From positions 1-35,396 of the forward strand of contig CAIOGM010000028.1 in the NCBI GenBank assembly GCA_903857795.1: a stretch of DNA of 35,396 nucleotides, written 5' to 3'. Source of the DNA: an uncultured Geobacter sp. Lineage in GTDB: Bacteria > Desulfobacterota > Desulfuromonadia > Geobacterales > CAIOGM01. Position numbers and translations under genes: made by a program. Shown here piece after piece: positions 1-7,214 of this stretch (within the stretch, counting starts at the first letter, position 1; the number at the start of each line of letters is the position of its first letter). A model generated the notes under the pieces. That model was given only the letters and a program-made list of their open reading frames with translations, had not been told where the DNA came from and did not search any database.

Positions 1-206
1 AAATTAGATAATATTTAGTTAAAGTTTAGAGTTGGCACGGTTTACTGGCTAAGATTTTCCAATGTTACATATTTTTTTATTTTTTTTGTTCCAAGCGTCT
101 GCGATATTTTTTTCAAACAGCCTTTTTCTTCCAGACACTAATTAACAGGGATGCACTGGATATTATTGGTTTTCCATAGAACCCCGGCCACATCTGGAGA
201 AAATGA
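1..206. other. AT-rich non-coding leader
   Basis: This stretch is markedly richer in A and T than the rest of the window and I see no convincing gene in it. It contains runs of T and A (for example around 70-90) and ends in the Shine-Dalgarno sequence GGAG at 196-199 that serves the HNH gene. The composition fits the promoter region of horizontally acquired genes, but I cannot name a specific promoter. Confidence 0.5.
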
Positions 207-941
207 ATGAAAATCACAGAGTCACAGATTATCGCAGCGTGCGAAATCGCAAGCAAAGTTTTTGCGGTACGGATGAAGCTATCCGATGGGGTCAATGTGC
301 TTATTTCTGAGCATGGTCTTAACAAAGCTACTGCTTCCGACTTCATAAAAGACTATAAATATCTTTTAGATGGCAAAGTATTCCATAGAGCGATGAGCGC
401 ACCTGCCATGCATTATTTTATGAAGCAGATATTTAGCGAACATGGAGAACATGGTCTTGCTCAATCTATTACCGCTTTGCGTGCCCATATCGAATACTAC
501 GAAGGTCACTACAAAATTAATATGCATGCCATGAGAAAAGTAGCAGATGAATTTGAGGTAAAGATAAAACAACCAAGGACTTTACTTGAGATAGAACATG
601 CTTTTTCTGCGGCAGTAGAAAGATCTTTGAATGGTTCGCAGCACGATCGGTTACAACGTCTTGCCAATTCAAGTAAAAAACCGTCTACTATCACTGTACA
701 GAGCACTGTCTTTGTTCGAAATCCCGATGTCGTTGCCGTCACACTATTACGAGCTGCCGGCAAATGCGAAGAATGCAAGGCAGATGCACCGTTTTGCCGT
801 GTGAAAGACGGCACTCCTTATTTGGAGGTCCATCACAAAATACATCTTGCCAGCGGTGGCGAAGACTCGCCTGATAACACAACTGCACTTTGTCCTAATT
901 GTCATCGTCGATTTCACTTCGGAGAAGGGAGCGAAACATGA
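207..941 (+). CDS. HNH endonuclease domain protein
   Basis: A 244-residue protein whose last ~55 residues form an HNH/zinc-finger nuclease module. A CxxC pair (CEEC), the EVHHKIHLASGG segment with its paired histidines, an N in DNTTAL, and a second pair in CPNCHRRFH match the McrA-type HNH fold, which cleaves DNA using a divalent metal held by the His residues. The first ~170 residues are not a domain I recognise and probably provide specificity or partner binding. The ATG at 207 is preceded by GGAG at 196-199 with 7-base spacing. Its stop overlaps the next start as ATGA (938-941), so the two nuclease genes are probably translationally coupled. Base composition is AT-rich relative to hypE downstream, which suggests acquisition. 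A role in defence or restriction is inference only. Confidence 0.8.
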   Translation: MKITESQIIAACEIASKVFAVRMKLSDGVNVLISEHGLNKATASDFIKDYKYLLDGKVFHRAMSAPAMHYFMKQIFSEHGEHGLAQSITALRAHIEYYEGHYKINMHAMRKVADEFEVKIKQPRTLLEIEHAFSAAVERSLNGSQHDRLQRLANSSKKPSTITVQSTVFVRNPDVVAVTLLRAAGKCEECKADAPFCRVKDGTPYLEVHHKIHLASGGEDSPDNTTALCPNCHRRFHFGEGSET

Positions 942-2044
942 ACGCTCTGCTTACCGATATCCGTGAACTTATAGTTTCCGCTCGCAAGGCGGTGGTTCAT
1001 TCTGTCGATCTCATCCAAGTTGTGACTAACTTCGATATCGGCCGGCGGATTGTGGAGCACGAGCAGCAGGGGGCGGAACGGGCGAAATACGGAAAACAGT
1101 CCATCCAAGAACTGGCGAAACAACTGACAGGGGAGTTTGGCAAAGGTTTCTCGGAACGAAATCTCAGAAGCATGCGCAAGTTCTACCTGCTCTATTCTGA
1201 CCGGTTTCCTGAAGAATATCGAACATCATCCGGCGGATTGACAATAAATGCTTCGTTACTTCGAATTTGGCAGATGCCGTCTGCCAAATCTTCTCACCCC
1301 TTTACCTTGAGCTGGTCACAGTATGTTTTTTTGACCTCTATTGCAAACGGGGAAGAGCGTAGTTTTTACGAAATTGAAGCTGCGGAAAACAGCTGGACCC
1401 TGCCGGAACTCAGGCGCCAATTCGACTCCGGCCTCTACGTGCGTTTGGCACTCAGCCGGGATAAGCAGGAGCTCCTCCGGCTGTCTCTGGAAGGACAGAT
1501 CGTATCTCGACCTGAAGATCTCCTAAAAGAGCCTTATATACTTGAATTTTTAGGTCTTGAGGAGAAGTCGAAGTATTCGGAAACTGAGCTGGAATCTGCC
1601 ATCATCGACAATCTGGAACATTTTTTACTGGAACTGGGCAAGGGTTTTCTATTTGAAGCCCGCCAAAAAAGATTCACCTTTGACGAAGATCATTTCTTTG
1701 TCGATCTCGTTTTCTACAACCGCCTGTTGCGCTGCTATGTGCTGATCGATCTCAAAATCGGCAAACTAACTCACCAGAATTTGGGCCAGATGCAGATGTA
1801 CGTCAACTATTTCGACCGTTTCGTGAAACTGGCCGACGAGCGTCCCACCATCGGAATTATTCTCTGCCGTAAGAAACATGACGCTCTCGTTGAAATTACT
1901 CTCCCCAGTGATGCAAATATTCATGCGAAGGAATATCAGCTCTATCTGCCGGATAAGGAGCAATTACGGGAAAAACTCGTCCAGTGGAGCGAGGATGCGG
2001 AGCGGCTGATAGATATCCTGAGTAAAGATAGCGCTGATACCTGA
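938..2044 (+). CDS. YhcG/DUF1016-family PDDEXK nuclease
   Basis: A 368-residue protein of the YhcG (DUF1016) family. The N-terminal part is the helical DUF1016_N region, including the GRRIVEHEQQG and AKYGKQSIQELAKQL blocks. The C-terminal part is a PDDEXK nuclease fold with a FVD aspartate (about D256) followed by the IDLK motif (about D271 and K273), in which Asp replaces the usual Glu. I chose the ATG at 938 over an in-frame ATG at 899, because it follows GGAGAAGGGAG and makes an ATGA overlap with the HNH gene. Members are common on islands and next to restriction systems, but the cellular role is not well settled. The coupling to an HNH gene suggests a two-nuclease module. Family assignment is firm; function is open. 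Confidence 0.85.
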   Translation: MNALLTDIRELIVSARKAVVHSVDLIQVVTNFDIGRRIVEHEQQGAERAKYGKQSIQELAKQLTGEFGKGFSERNLRSMRKFYLLYSDRFPEEYRTSSGGLTINASLLRIWQMPSAKSSHPFTLSWSQYVFLTSIANGEERSFYEIEAAENSWTLPELRRQFDSGLYVRLALSRDKQELLRLSLEGQIVSRPEDLLKEPYILEFLGLEEKSKYSETELESAIIDNLEHFLLELGKGFLFEARQKRFTFDEDHFFVDLVFYNRLLRCYVLIDLKIGKLTHQNLGQMQMYVNYFDRFVKLADERPTIGIILCRKKHDALVEITLPSDANIHAKEYQLYLPDKEQLREKLVQWSEDAERLIDILSKDSADT

Positions 2045-2096
2045 GATAACGTACCGCAAAGATAAAAAGCTGCGCCACCTTTACATGGAGACCAAG

Positions 2097-3110
2097 ATGG
2101 ACAACGATCTGATATTGCTCGGCCACGGCAGCGGCGGAAACCTCTCCCACCAGCTCCTGGAGGAGCTTCTCATCCCCACCCTCTCCGGCTTGGAGATGGC
2201 CGACCGCAACGACGCCGCCCTCCTGGAGTTGGACGGGAGGCGGCTGGCCTTCACCACCGACTCCTATGTGGTTGACCCCCTCTTTTTCCCCGGCGGCTGC
2301 ATCGGCGACCTGGCGGTGAACGGCACGGTGAACGACCTGGCCATGATGGGGGCGACCCCCCGCTGGCTCAGCTGTGCGATGATCATCGAGGAGGGGTTCA
2401 GCCGGACGGAGCTGGCGCAGGTGGCTGCGGCCATGCGGGAGGCGGCGGACCTGGCCGGGGTCAGAATCGTCACCGGCGACACCAAGGTGGTCCCCAGGGG
2501 GAAGGTCGACAGGCTCTTCATCAACACCTCCGGGGTCGGGGTCATCGAGCACGAGCTGAAGATCGACGGGACCAGGGCCTGCCCCGGGGACCGGATCATC
2601 GTCAGCGGCACCATCGGCGACCACGGCATCGCCGTTATGGCTGCCCGGGAGGGGCTGGAGTTGGAGAGCGGCGTCCGGAGCGACTGCGCGGCACTCAATG
2701 GCCTGGTGGCGGAAATTCTGGCAGCAGCGGGGGATGCGGTACATGTCCTGCGCGACCCTACCCGGGGGGGAGTCGCCACCACGGTGAAAGAGATAGCCCT
2801 TCAGTCGGGAGTCGATATAACGCTGGACGAGGCGAGTCTGCCGCTCACTCAAGGGGTGAAGGGGGTCTGCGCCATCCTGGGGCTGGACCCGCTCTATGTG
2901 GCCAATGAGGGGAAGCTTCTCGCTTTCGTGGCGCCGGAACGGGCTGACGAATTACTCGCCACGGTGCGGCGCCATCCCCTGGGAAAGGATGCCGCCATCA
3001 TCGGTAAGGTGACGGAGAGCGGCACAGGGAAGGTCCGGATGCGGACGAGTGTGGGGGGATTGCGTGGGGTGGAGATGCTGGCAGGCGAGCAGCTGCCGCG
3101 GATCTGCTGA
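2097..3110 (+). CDS. hypE: Hydrogenase maturation factor HypE
   Basis: HypE (337 residues from this start) uses ATP to dehydrate a carbamoyl group on its own C-terminal cysteine to a thiocyanate. It then passes the cyanide to the HypC-HypD complex that builds the Fe(CN)2CO centre of [NiFe] hydrogenases. The protein begins with the family's ILLGHGSGG block, has the PurM/AIR-synthase-like ATP-binding core (RDPTRGGVATTVKE), and ends in PRIC with the essential terminal Cys. An ATG at 2085 is also in frame, but the ATG at 2097 has TGGAG six bases upstream and starts just before the conserved block. It lies 52 bases after the YhcG gene with a sharp rise in GC. No other hyp genes are visible, so the rest must be elsewhere. 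Confidence 0.95.
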   Translation: MDNDLILLGHGSGGNLSHQLLEELLIPTLSGLEMADRNDAALLELDGRRLAFTTDSYVVDPLFFPGGCIGDLAVNGTVNDLAMMGATPRWLSCAMIIEEGFSRTELAQVAAAMREAADLAGVRIVTGDTKVVPRGKVDRLFINTSGVGVIEHELKIDGTRACPGDRIIVSGTIGDHGIAVMAAREGLELESGVRSDCAALNGLVAEILAAAGDAVHVLRDPTRGGVATTVKEIALQSGVDITLDEASLPLTQGVKGVCAILGLDPLYVANEGKLLAFVAPERADELLATVRRHPLGKDAAIIGKVTESGTGKVRMRTSVGGLRGVEMLAGEQLPRIC

Positions 3111-3152
3111 TTGCCATCACCCGTACCAACTGATTCTGGAAAAAGCAGTTGA

Positions 3153-3269
3153 AACACGGAGCAACCGAGCAACAGAGACGAATCTGGGCGAAATTCATCG
3201 AGACTGTTTTGGAGAAACACTCTCTTGAGGTAAGCCATTGATTTCTCCATTGCTCGGTTGCTCCGTGTT
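3153..3269. repeat. Long inverted repeat between convergent genes
   Basis: Two perfectly complementary 20-base arms, AACACGGAGCAACCGAGCAA at 3153-3172 and its reverse complement at 3250-3269, flank a 77-base centre. The centre contains a further pair, GGAGAAA (3211-3217) and TTTCTCC (3242-3248), so the RNA could fold into a branched structure. The right arm runs into the stop codon of the cbiM-type gene. There is no T-tract, so it is not a simple terminator. It resembles the small dispersed palindromic elements seen between genes in Geobacter-group genomes. Confidence 0.7.
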
Positions 3270-4326
3270 ATTCGAACTGATTTTTTAATTTGATTAGAAC
3301 GCCGGCGAGGACCGCAACCGCCAGCGTGATCACCCCTCCGACGATCCCCGCCACACCGGTCCCCACCGGACTCTTAACCTCTTCCCCCCCTCCCTGGACC
3401 GCCTTGTCGTTCCTGTTTAGACTCTCCTCCTCTGTTGCCGCAGCTCTCCTGAAGGTATAGCCGGGGAGGAACGCGAGTTTCTCCTGAAGCGCGGCAACAG
3501 CACCATGTATCCCCCCATCCACTCCTGTTAGCTCTTTACCGCCGGTGGTCCGGTCTATGGACCACTCCAGCCCGTCGGGCCGTTCGGATGCAAACAGGGA
3601 GAAGAATCCGCCGCTCAAGAGTGCTATGGCCAGAAAGGCGGCAGCTGCTACCCGGAGAGAGCGCCCGGCCGCAGGGGTGGGAGGGAGTGTGTGAACGAGC
3701 AGCTCGGGACGGGCCGTGGCGACCAGAGAGATGATCGACGCCGTCACCACCCCCTCAACCACGCCGATGGCCAGGTGAATCGGCAGCATGAGAGTCATAA
3801 AGGGAACGATGGGGAGCGCGGAAACCCCGGATTCAGCGGTCTCCAGCATGACCCCGCAAGCCCCCAGCAGCAGCCCCGCCACGGCGGCGCAGAGCGCCGC
3901 TACCGTCATCCTCGTTCGGCCCGGATCACACCCGACGATTCTCCGGTAGATGAAGGGAGCGGCAATAAACGCCGGAAAAAATCCCAGGTTGAAGATGTTG
4001 CACCCCAGGGCCATGATGCCGCCGTCGGCAAAAAAGAGCGCCTGGACGACCAGCACCGAAGCTATGACCAGGAAGGCGGCGTGAGGACCGAGGAGGAGTG
4101 TCAGCAGGAGACCTCCACCTAGGTGTCCGCTTGATCCGGTCAGCGGGATCGTGAAGTTGATCATCTGGGCAGCGAAGGTGAAGGCGCCGAGGACCCCCAT
4201 GAGGGGAACCTTGCGCTCATCCAACTCCTCGCGCACCTTTTTCGAGCAGTAGGCGATGGTTCCCGCTGAAATCAGCCACATGGTCCCGCCCACCGCCGGT
4301 GATAGCAGCGCATCCGCCATATGCAT
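3268..4326 (-). CDS. CbiM/NikM-type Ni/Co uptake protein with PDGLE domain
   Basis: A 352-residue inner-membrane protein of the energy-coupling-factor metal transporters. From the ATG at 4326 it starts MHMADALLSP. The conserved Met-His N-terminus, which inserts into the protein and helps bind Ni2+ or Co2+, together with the upstream GGAGGGGAGGAG, sets the start. A longer reading frame to 4452 lacks these features. Residues 1-~220 form the multi-helix CbiM domain (SGHLGGGLLL). A later RPDGLEWS motif and a last hydrophobic helix near the C-terminus match the PDGLE/CbiN-like part, so this is a CbiM-CbiN-type fusion. No CbiQ or CbiO (ATPase) gene is next to it. It is divergent from the hydrogenase operon and close to hypE, so nickel is the more likely substrate. 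Confidence 0.88.
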   Translation of the reverse strand: MHMADALLSPAVGGTMWLISAGTIAYCSKKVREELDERKVPLMGVLGAFTFAAQMINFTIPLTGSSGHLGGGLLLTLLLGPHAAFLVIASVLVVQALFFADGGIMALGCNIFNLGFFPAFIAAPFIYRRIVGCDPGRTRMTVAALCAAVAGLLLGACGVMLETAESGVSALPIVPFMTLMLPIHLAIGVVEGVVTASIISLVATARPELLVHTLPPTPAAGRSLRVAAAAFLAIALLSGGFFSLFASERPDGLEWSIDRTTGGKELTGVDGGIHGAVAALQEKLAFLPGYTFRRAAATEEESLNRNDKAVQGGGEEVKSPVGTGVAGIVGGVITLAVAVLAGVLIKLKNQFE

Positions 4327-4444
4327 GGTAATTCTCCTCCCCTCCTGGTTCCCCCGATTACTGCCAGGACTATAACAGGCAGCCGCAGGGAACGTGCATA
4401 AAGTTTTGCGGGGAACGGTTAAGAATTGTTGCCCCGCATTCAAT

Positions 4445-4460
4445 GTAACCATCGGGTTAC
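4445..4460. promoter_or_regulatory. Palindromic operator candidate in divergent region
   Basis: A perfect inverted repeat GTAACC-ATCG-GGTTAC lies in the 260-base gap between the divergent cbiM-type and hydrogenase genes. Its position would let one regulator control both metal uptake and hydrogenase synthesis. The GTAAC/GTTAC half-sites recall NikR-type sites of deltaproteobacteria, but the short spacer does not fit the usual NikR layout. The assignment is therefore only a candidate. Confidence 0.35.
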
Positions 4461-4495
4461 CAAACAGAACAAAGATTGACGCTTCCTGACAGCTC

Positions 4496-4526
4496 TTGAC
4501 ACAACTTTACAGAAAAGGAGTGTAGA
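4496..4526 (+). promoter_or_regulatory. Candidate sigma70 promoter of hydrogenase operon
   Basis: A perfect -35 box TTGACA (4496-4501) is followed by weak -10 candidates (AGTGTA at 4519-4524 with 17-base spacing, or TGTAGA at 4521-4526 with 19). It would give a leader of about 55 bases before the small-subunit start. The weak -10 suggests dependence on an activator. Confidence 0.35.
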
Positions 4527-4586
4527 GTCCTGACCCAGTTACAGATCAGATACCGCTGCACGTATCGTCAACAAGGAGGACCCAAC

Positions 4587-5495
4587 ATGGAAGAGGAAAA
4601 AAGAGCACCATCATCATTGGACCTTGATTTTTCAGGGAGGAAAGGGGTTTCCAGACGTGACTTCCTGAAGTATTGCGGTCTCGTCACCGCGGCCCTGGGG
4701 TTGGACTCCACCTTCATCCCGAAGGTGGCCCAGGCTCTCACCGCTGCGCGCCCCCCCATCGTCTGGCTGAATTTCGCCTCGTGTACCGGCTGCACCGAGT
4801 CTTTCCTCCGGTCATCCAACCCCCTGGTGTCCGACATCATCCTCGGAACGCTCTCGGTGGAGTATCATGAGAGCCTCATGGCCGCCTCGGGAGATGCCGC
4901 CACCTCCCGCCTTAAGAATGCGCTCACCCAGTACGCGGGGCAGTTCATCTGCGTCTGCGAAGGGGCCATCCCCACGGCAGACAACGGCATCTACGGCATG
5001 ATCGGGAACAAGACCATGCTCCAGATCGCCGAGGAGGTCTGCTCCAAGGCCAAGGCGGTGATCTGCCTCGGGAGCTGTGCCTCCTTCGGCGGCATGCCGG
5101 CGTCGGCGGGCAACCAGACCGGCACCACCAGCGTCCACGCGGCCCTGGGAGGATTCCCCACCATCAACATCTCCGGCTGCCCCCCCAACCCGGTGAACCT
5201 GGTGGCGACCATCACCAACTATCTCCTGACCGGCACCTTCCCGGAGCTGGACTCCCTGGGCCGCCCCGTGTTTGCCTACGGTAATACCGTTCATAGCGGC
5301 TGCTCCCGTGTTGGGACCACCACCTGCCTGAAGCCGTACGGCTGCCGCGGCACGCTGACCTACAACAACTGCCCCACGGTAAAATTCAACGAGGCGGCAA
5401 GCTGGCCGGTACAGGCGGATGCTCCCTGCTACGGCTGCAGCATGCCCGATTTCTTCGACAAGGGGAGCTTCTACGACTACAGCGGCAGTTCCTGA
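4587..5495 (+). CDS. [NiFe] hydrogenase small subunit, Tat-exported
   Basis: This 302-residue electron-transfer subunit carries the three iron-sulphur clusters linking the active site to an external acceptor. A twin-arginine signal (SRRDFLK, R23-R24) and a VAQA processing site near residue 50 show periplasmic export. Proximal-cluster ligands are C66, C69, C164 and C198. Distal ligands are H236, C239, C247 and C253. Medial ligands are C262, C281 and C284 within TYNNCPT and CYGCSMPDFF. Only seven residues separate C239 and C247, against about 24 in Desulfovibrio-type enzymes. The protein stops soon after the last cluster and lacks the C-terminal membrane helix of membrane-bound uptake hydrogenases, so the enzyme is probably soluble or held by partners. 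The start has AAGGAGG upstream. It is the first gene of an operon with the large subunit, cytochrome and protease. Confidence 0.96.
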   Translation: MEEEKRAPSSLDLDFSGRKGVSRRDFLKYCGLVTAALGLDSTFIPKVAQALTAARPPIVWLNFASCTGCTESFLRSSNPLVSDIILGTLSVEYHESLMAASGDAATSRLKNALTQYAGQFICVCEGAIPTADNGIYGMIGNKTMLQIAEEVCSKAKAVICLGSCASFGGMPASAGNQTGTTSVHAALGGFPTINISGCPPNPVNLVATITNYLLTGTFPELDSLGRPVFAYGNTVHSGCSRVGTTTCLKPYGCRGTLTYNNCPTVKFNEAASWPVQADAPCYGCSMPDFFDKGSFYDYSGSS

Positions 5496-5550
5496 TCCTG
5501 ACCCGTCCCCGAAAACCTTTCAGTCTGACGCTTAAAAGGAGGACCATAGC

Positions 5551-7188
5551 ATGGCTAATATAGTAATCGACCCGGTAACCCGCATCGAAGGGCATATGCG
5601 TCTGGAAACGGAGGTTACCAACGGCAAGGTGAGCAACGCCTGGAGTACCGGCACCCTCTATCGGGGAGTGGAGGCGATTCTGCAGAACCGCGATCCGCTG
5701 GACGCCTGGATGATCACCCAACGGATCTGCGGGATCTGCACCTATGTGCAGGGGATCGCCTCCATCCAGAGTGTGGAAAATTCACTTAACCTGACGGTTC
5801 CCGAGAATGCCCGGATAATCCGCAACCTCCTCATGGGTTCCCAGTACATCCATGACCACATCGTCCATTTCTACACCCTTCATATGCTGGACTGGGTGGA
5901 CATCACCAAGGCGATCCTGGCCGATCCGGCCAAGACCGTCACGGTGGACCGGCAGATATCATCTACCCGCACCCGAAACACCGCCTACTTTACCGCGGTC
6001 AAGCAGAAACTCGCCACGTTCGTGAGCAGCGGCCAGCTCGGCCCCTTCGCCAACGGCTACTGGGGGCACTCCGGGTACCTCCTCTCCGCGGAACAGAGTC
6101 TCGTCTTCATGGCTGATTATCTGGAGGCGCTCAATTTCCAGGGTAAGGTGGCCAAAATTCACGCAATCCTCGGCGGTAAGAACCCCCATCCCCAGGGGAT
6201 GCTCATCGGCGGGGTCTCCCTCAAGCTGGATTTCACCGCTACCCGGCTGAACGAGGTGGCTGCGCTGCTCACCGCCGCCAAGGATTTTGTGAACACGTAC
6301 TATCTCCCCGATGTCACCGCCATCTCCACCGTCTATAAGGGGTATGCGAGCGTCGGCGATACCGCCAATCTTCTCTGTTTCGGGGAGTTCCCGCTCTCCA
6401 GCAGCGGGTCGGGGAGTCTCTTCTTTCCCCGCGGCGCGATCTTCAATCAGGCAACCACCTCGGTACAGCCGGTGGACGTGGCCAACATCACCGAGCATGT
6501 CGCCCGGAGCTGGTATGACGGGAGCGATGCCCTCAACCCCACCGTGGGGGAAGTGGTCCCCGCCTATTCAGGGCTGAACCTCTCGGCGAAATACAGCTGG
6601 CTCAAGGCTCCCCGGTACCAGGGGCAGCCCATGGAAGTGGGCCCCCTGGCCCGGGTCATGGTCGGTTACGGCAAGAATGCAACGGCCATCGTCGCGGCGG
6701 TGAAAACGTTCCTCAGTCAGACAGGGCTTACTCTCCCACAGATGTACTCCACCATCGGTCGCACCGCGGCCCGGGCGATCGAAACCAAGGTTATCGCCGA
6801 CGCCCTTCCCGGGTGGAACAGTTCACTCCTGGCCCGGCTCAACTTCGGTGATCTCACCAACAGGAAGAGTTTCACCATGCTCACAGGCGGCAACGGGGTG
6901 GCTCTCTCCGAGGCGCCCCGGGGCGCCCTGGGCCACTGGGTGACCTATTCGGGAGGGAAGATCACCAACTACCAGATGGTCGTCCCTTCAACCTGGAACT
7001 TCGGTCCCCGGGACGCCAACGGCGTGGCCGGTCCGGTGGAGCAGGCGCTTGTGGATACCCCGGTGGTGGATCGAACGAAACCGCTGGAGGTCTTGCGGAC
7101 CGTTCACTCATTCGATCCCTGCCTCGCCTGCGCTGTTCACCTCTATGATCCCGCAGGCGGCGATGCCGTCGACATCACGGTCCGGTAG
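5551..7188 (+). CDS. [NiFe] hydrogenase large (catalytic) subunit
   Basis: A 545-residue subunit holding the Ni-Fe(CN)2CO centre that splits or forms H2. It opens with the family's DPVTRIEGHMRLE. Nickel ligands are C60 and C63 in the L1 motif RICGIC and C524 and C527 in the L2 motif DPCLACAVH. The 15 residues after H530 are the C-terminal extension removed by the maturation protease once nickel is in place, which fits the protease gene two genes downstream. In L1 the residue four after C63, normally a conserved His, is Gln67. It has no signal peptide and would be co-exported with the Tat-bearing small subunit. It starts 55 bases after the small-subunit gene with AAGGAGG upstream. It is a group 1-like periplasmic enzyme; I do not assign a finer subgroup. 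Confidence 0.96.
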   Translation: MANIVIDPVTRIEGHMRLETEVTNGKVSNAWSTGTLYRGVEAILQNRDPLDAWMITQRICGICTYVQGIASIQSVENSLNLTVPENARIIRNLLMGSQYIHDHIVHFYTLHMLDWVDITKAILADPAKTVTVDRQISSTRTRNTAYFTAVKQKLATFVSSGQLGPFANGYWGHSGYLLSAEQSLVFMADYLEALNFQGKVAKIHAILGGKNPHPQGMLIGGVSLKLDFTATRLNEVAALLTAAKDFVNTYYLPDVTAISTVYKGYASVGDTANLLCFGEFPLSSSGSGSLFFPRGAIFNQATTSVQPVDVANITEHVARSWYDGSDALNPTVGEVVPAYSGLNLSAKYSWLKAPRYQGQPMEVGPLARVMVGYGKNATAIVAAVKTFLSQTGLTLPQMYSTIGRTAARAIETKVIADALPGWNSSLLARLNFGDLTNRKSFTMLTGGNGVALSEAPRGALGHWVTYSGGKITNYQMVVPSTWNFGPRDANGVAGPVEQALVDTPVVDRTKPLEVLRTVHSFDPCLACAVHLYDPAGGDAVDITVR

Positions 7189-7214
7189 ACGAACCGGTTG
7201 ACAGGAGGATATTC

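Noticed and set aside
30-55. Sigma54 promoter (TGGCAC at 34-39)
   Set aside because: The following GC element is not at the required 10-base distance from the GG.
1896-2852. 318-residue open frame opposite hypE
   Set aside because: It is low-complexity and rich in Asp/Gly/Pro/His, as expected from antisense of a GC-rich gene, and it runs across the hypE-yhcG boundary.
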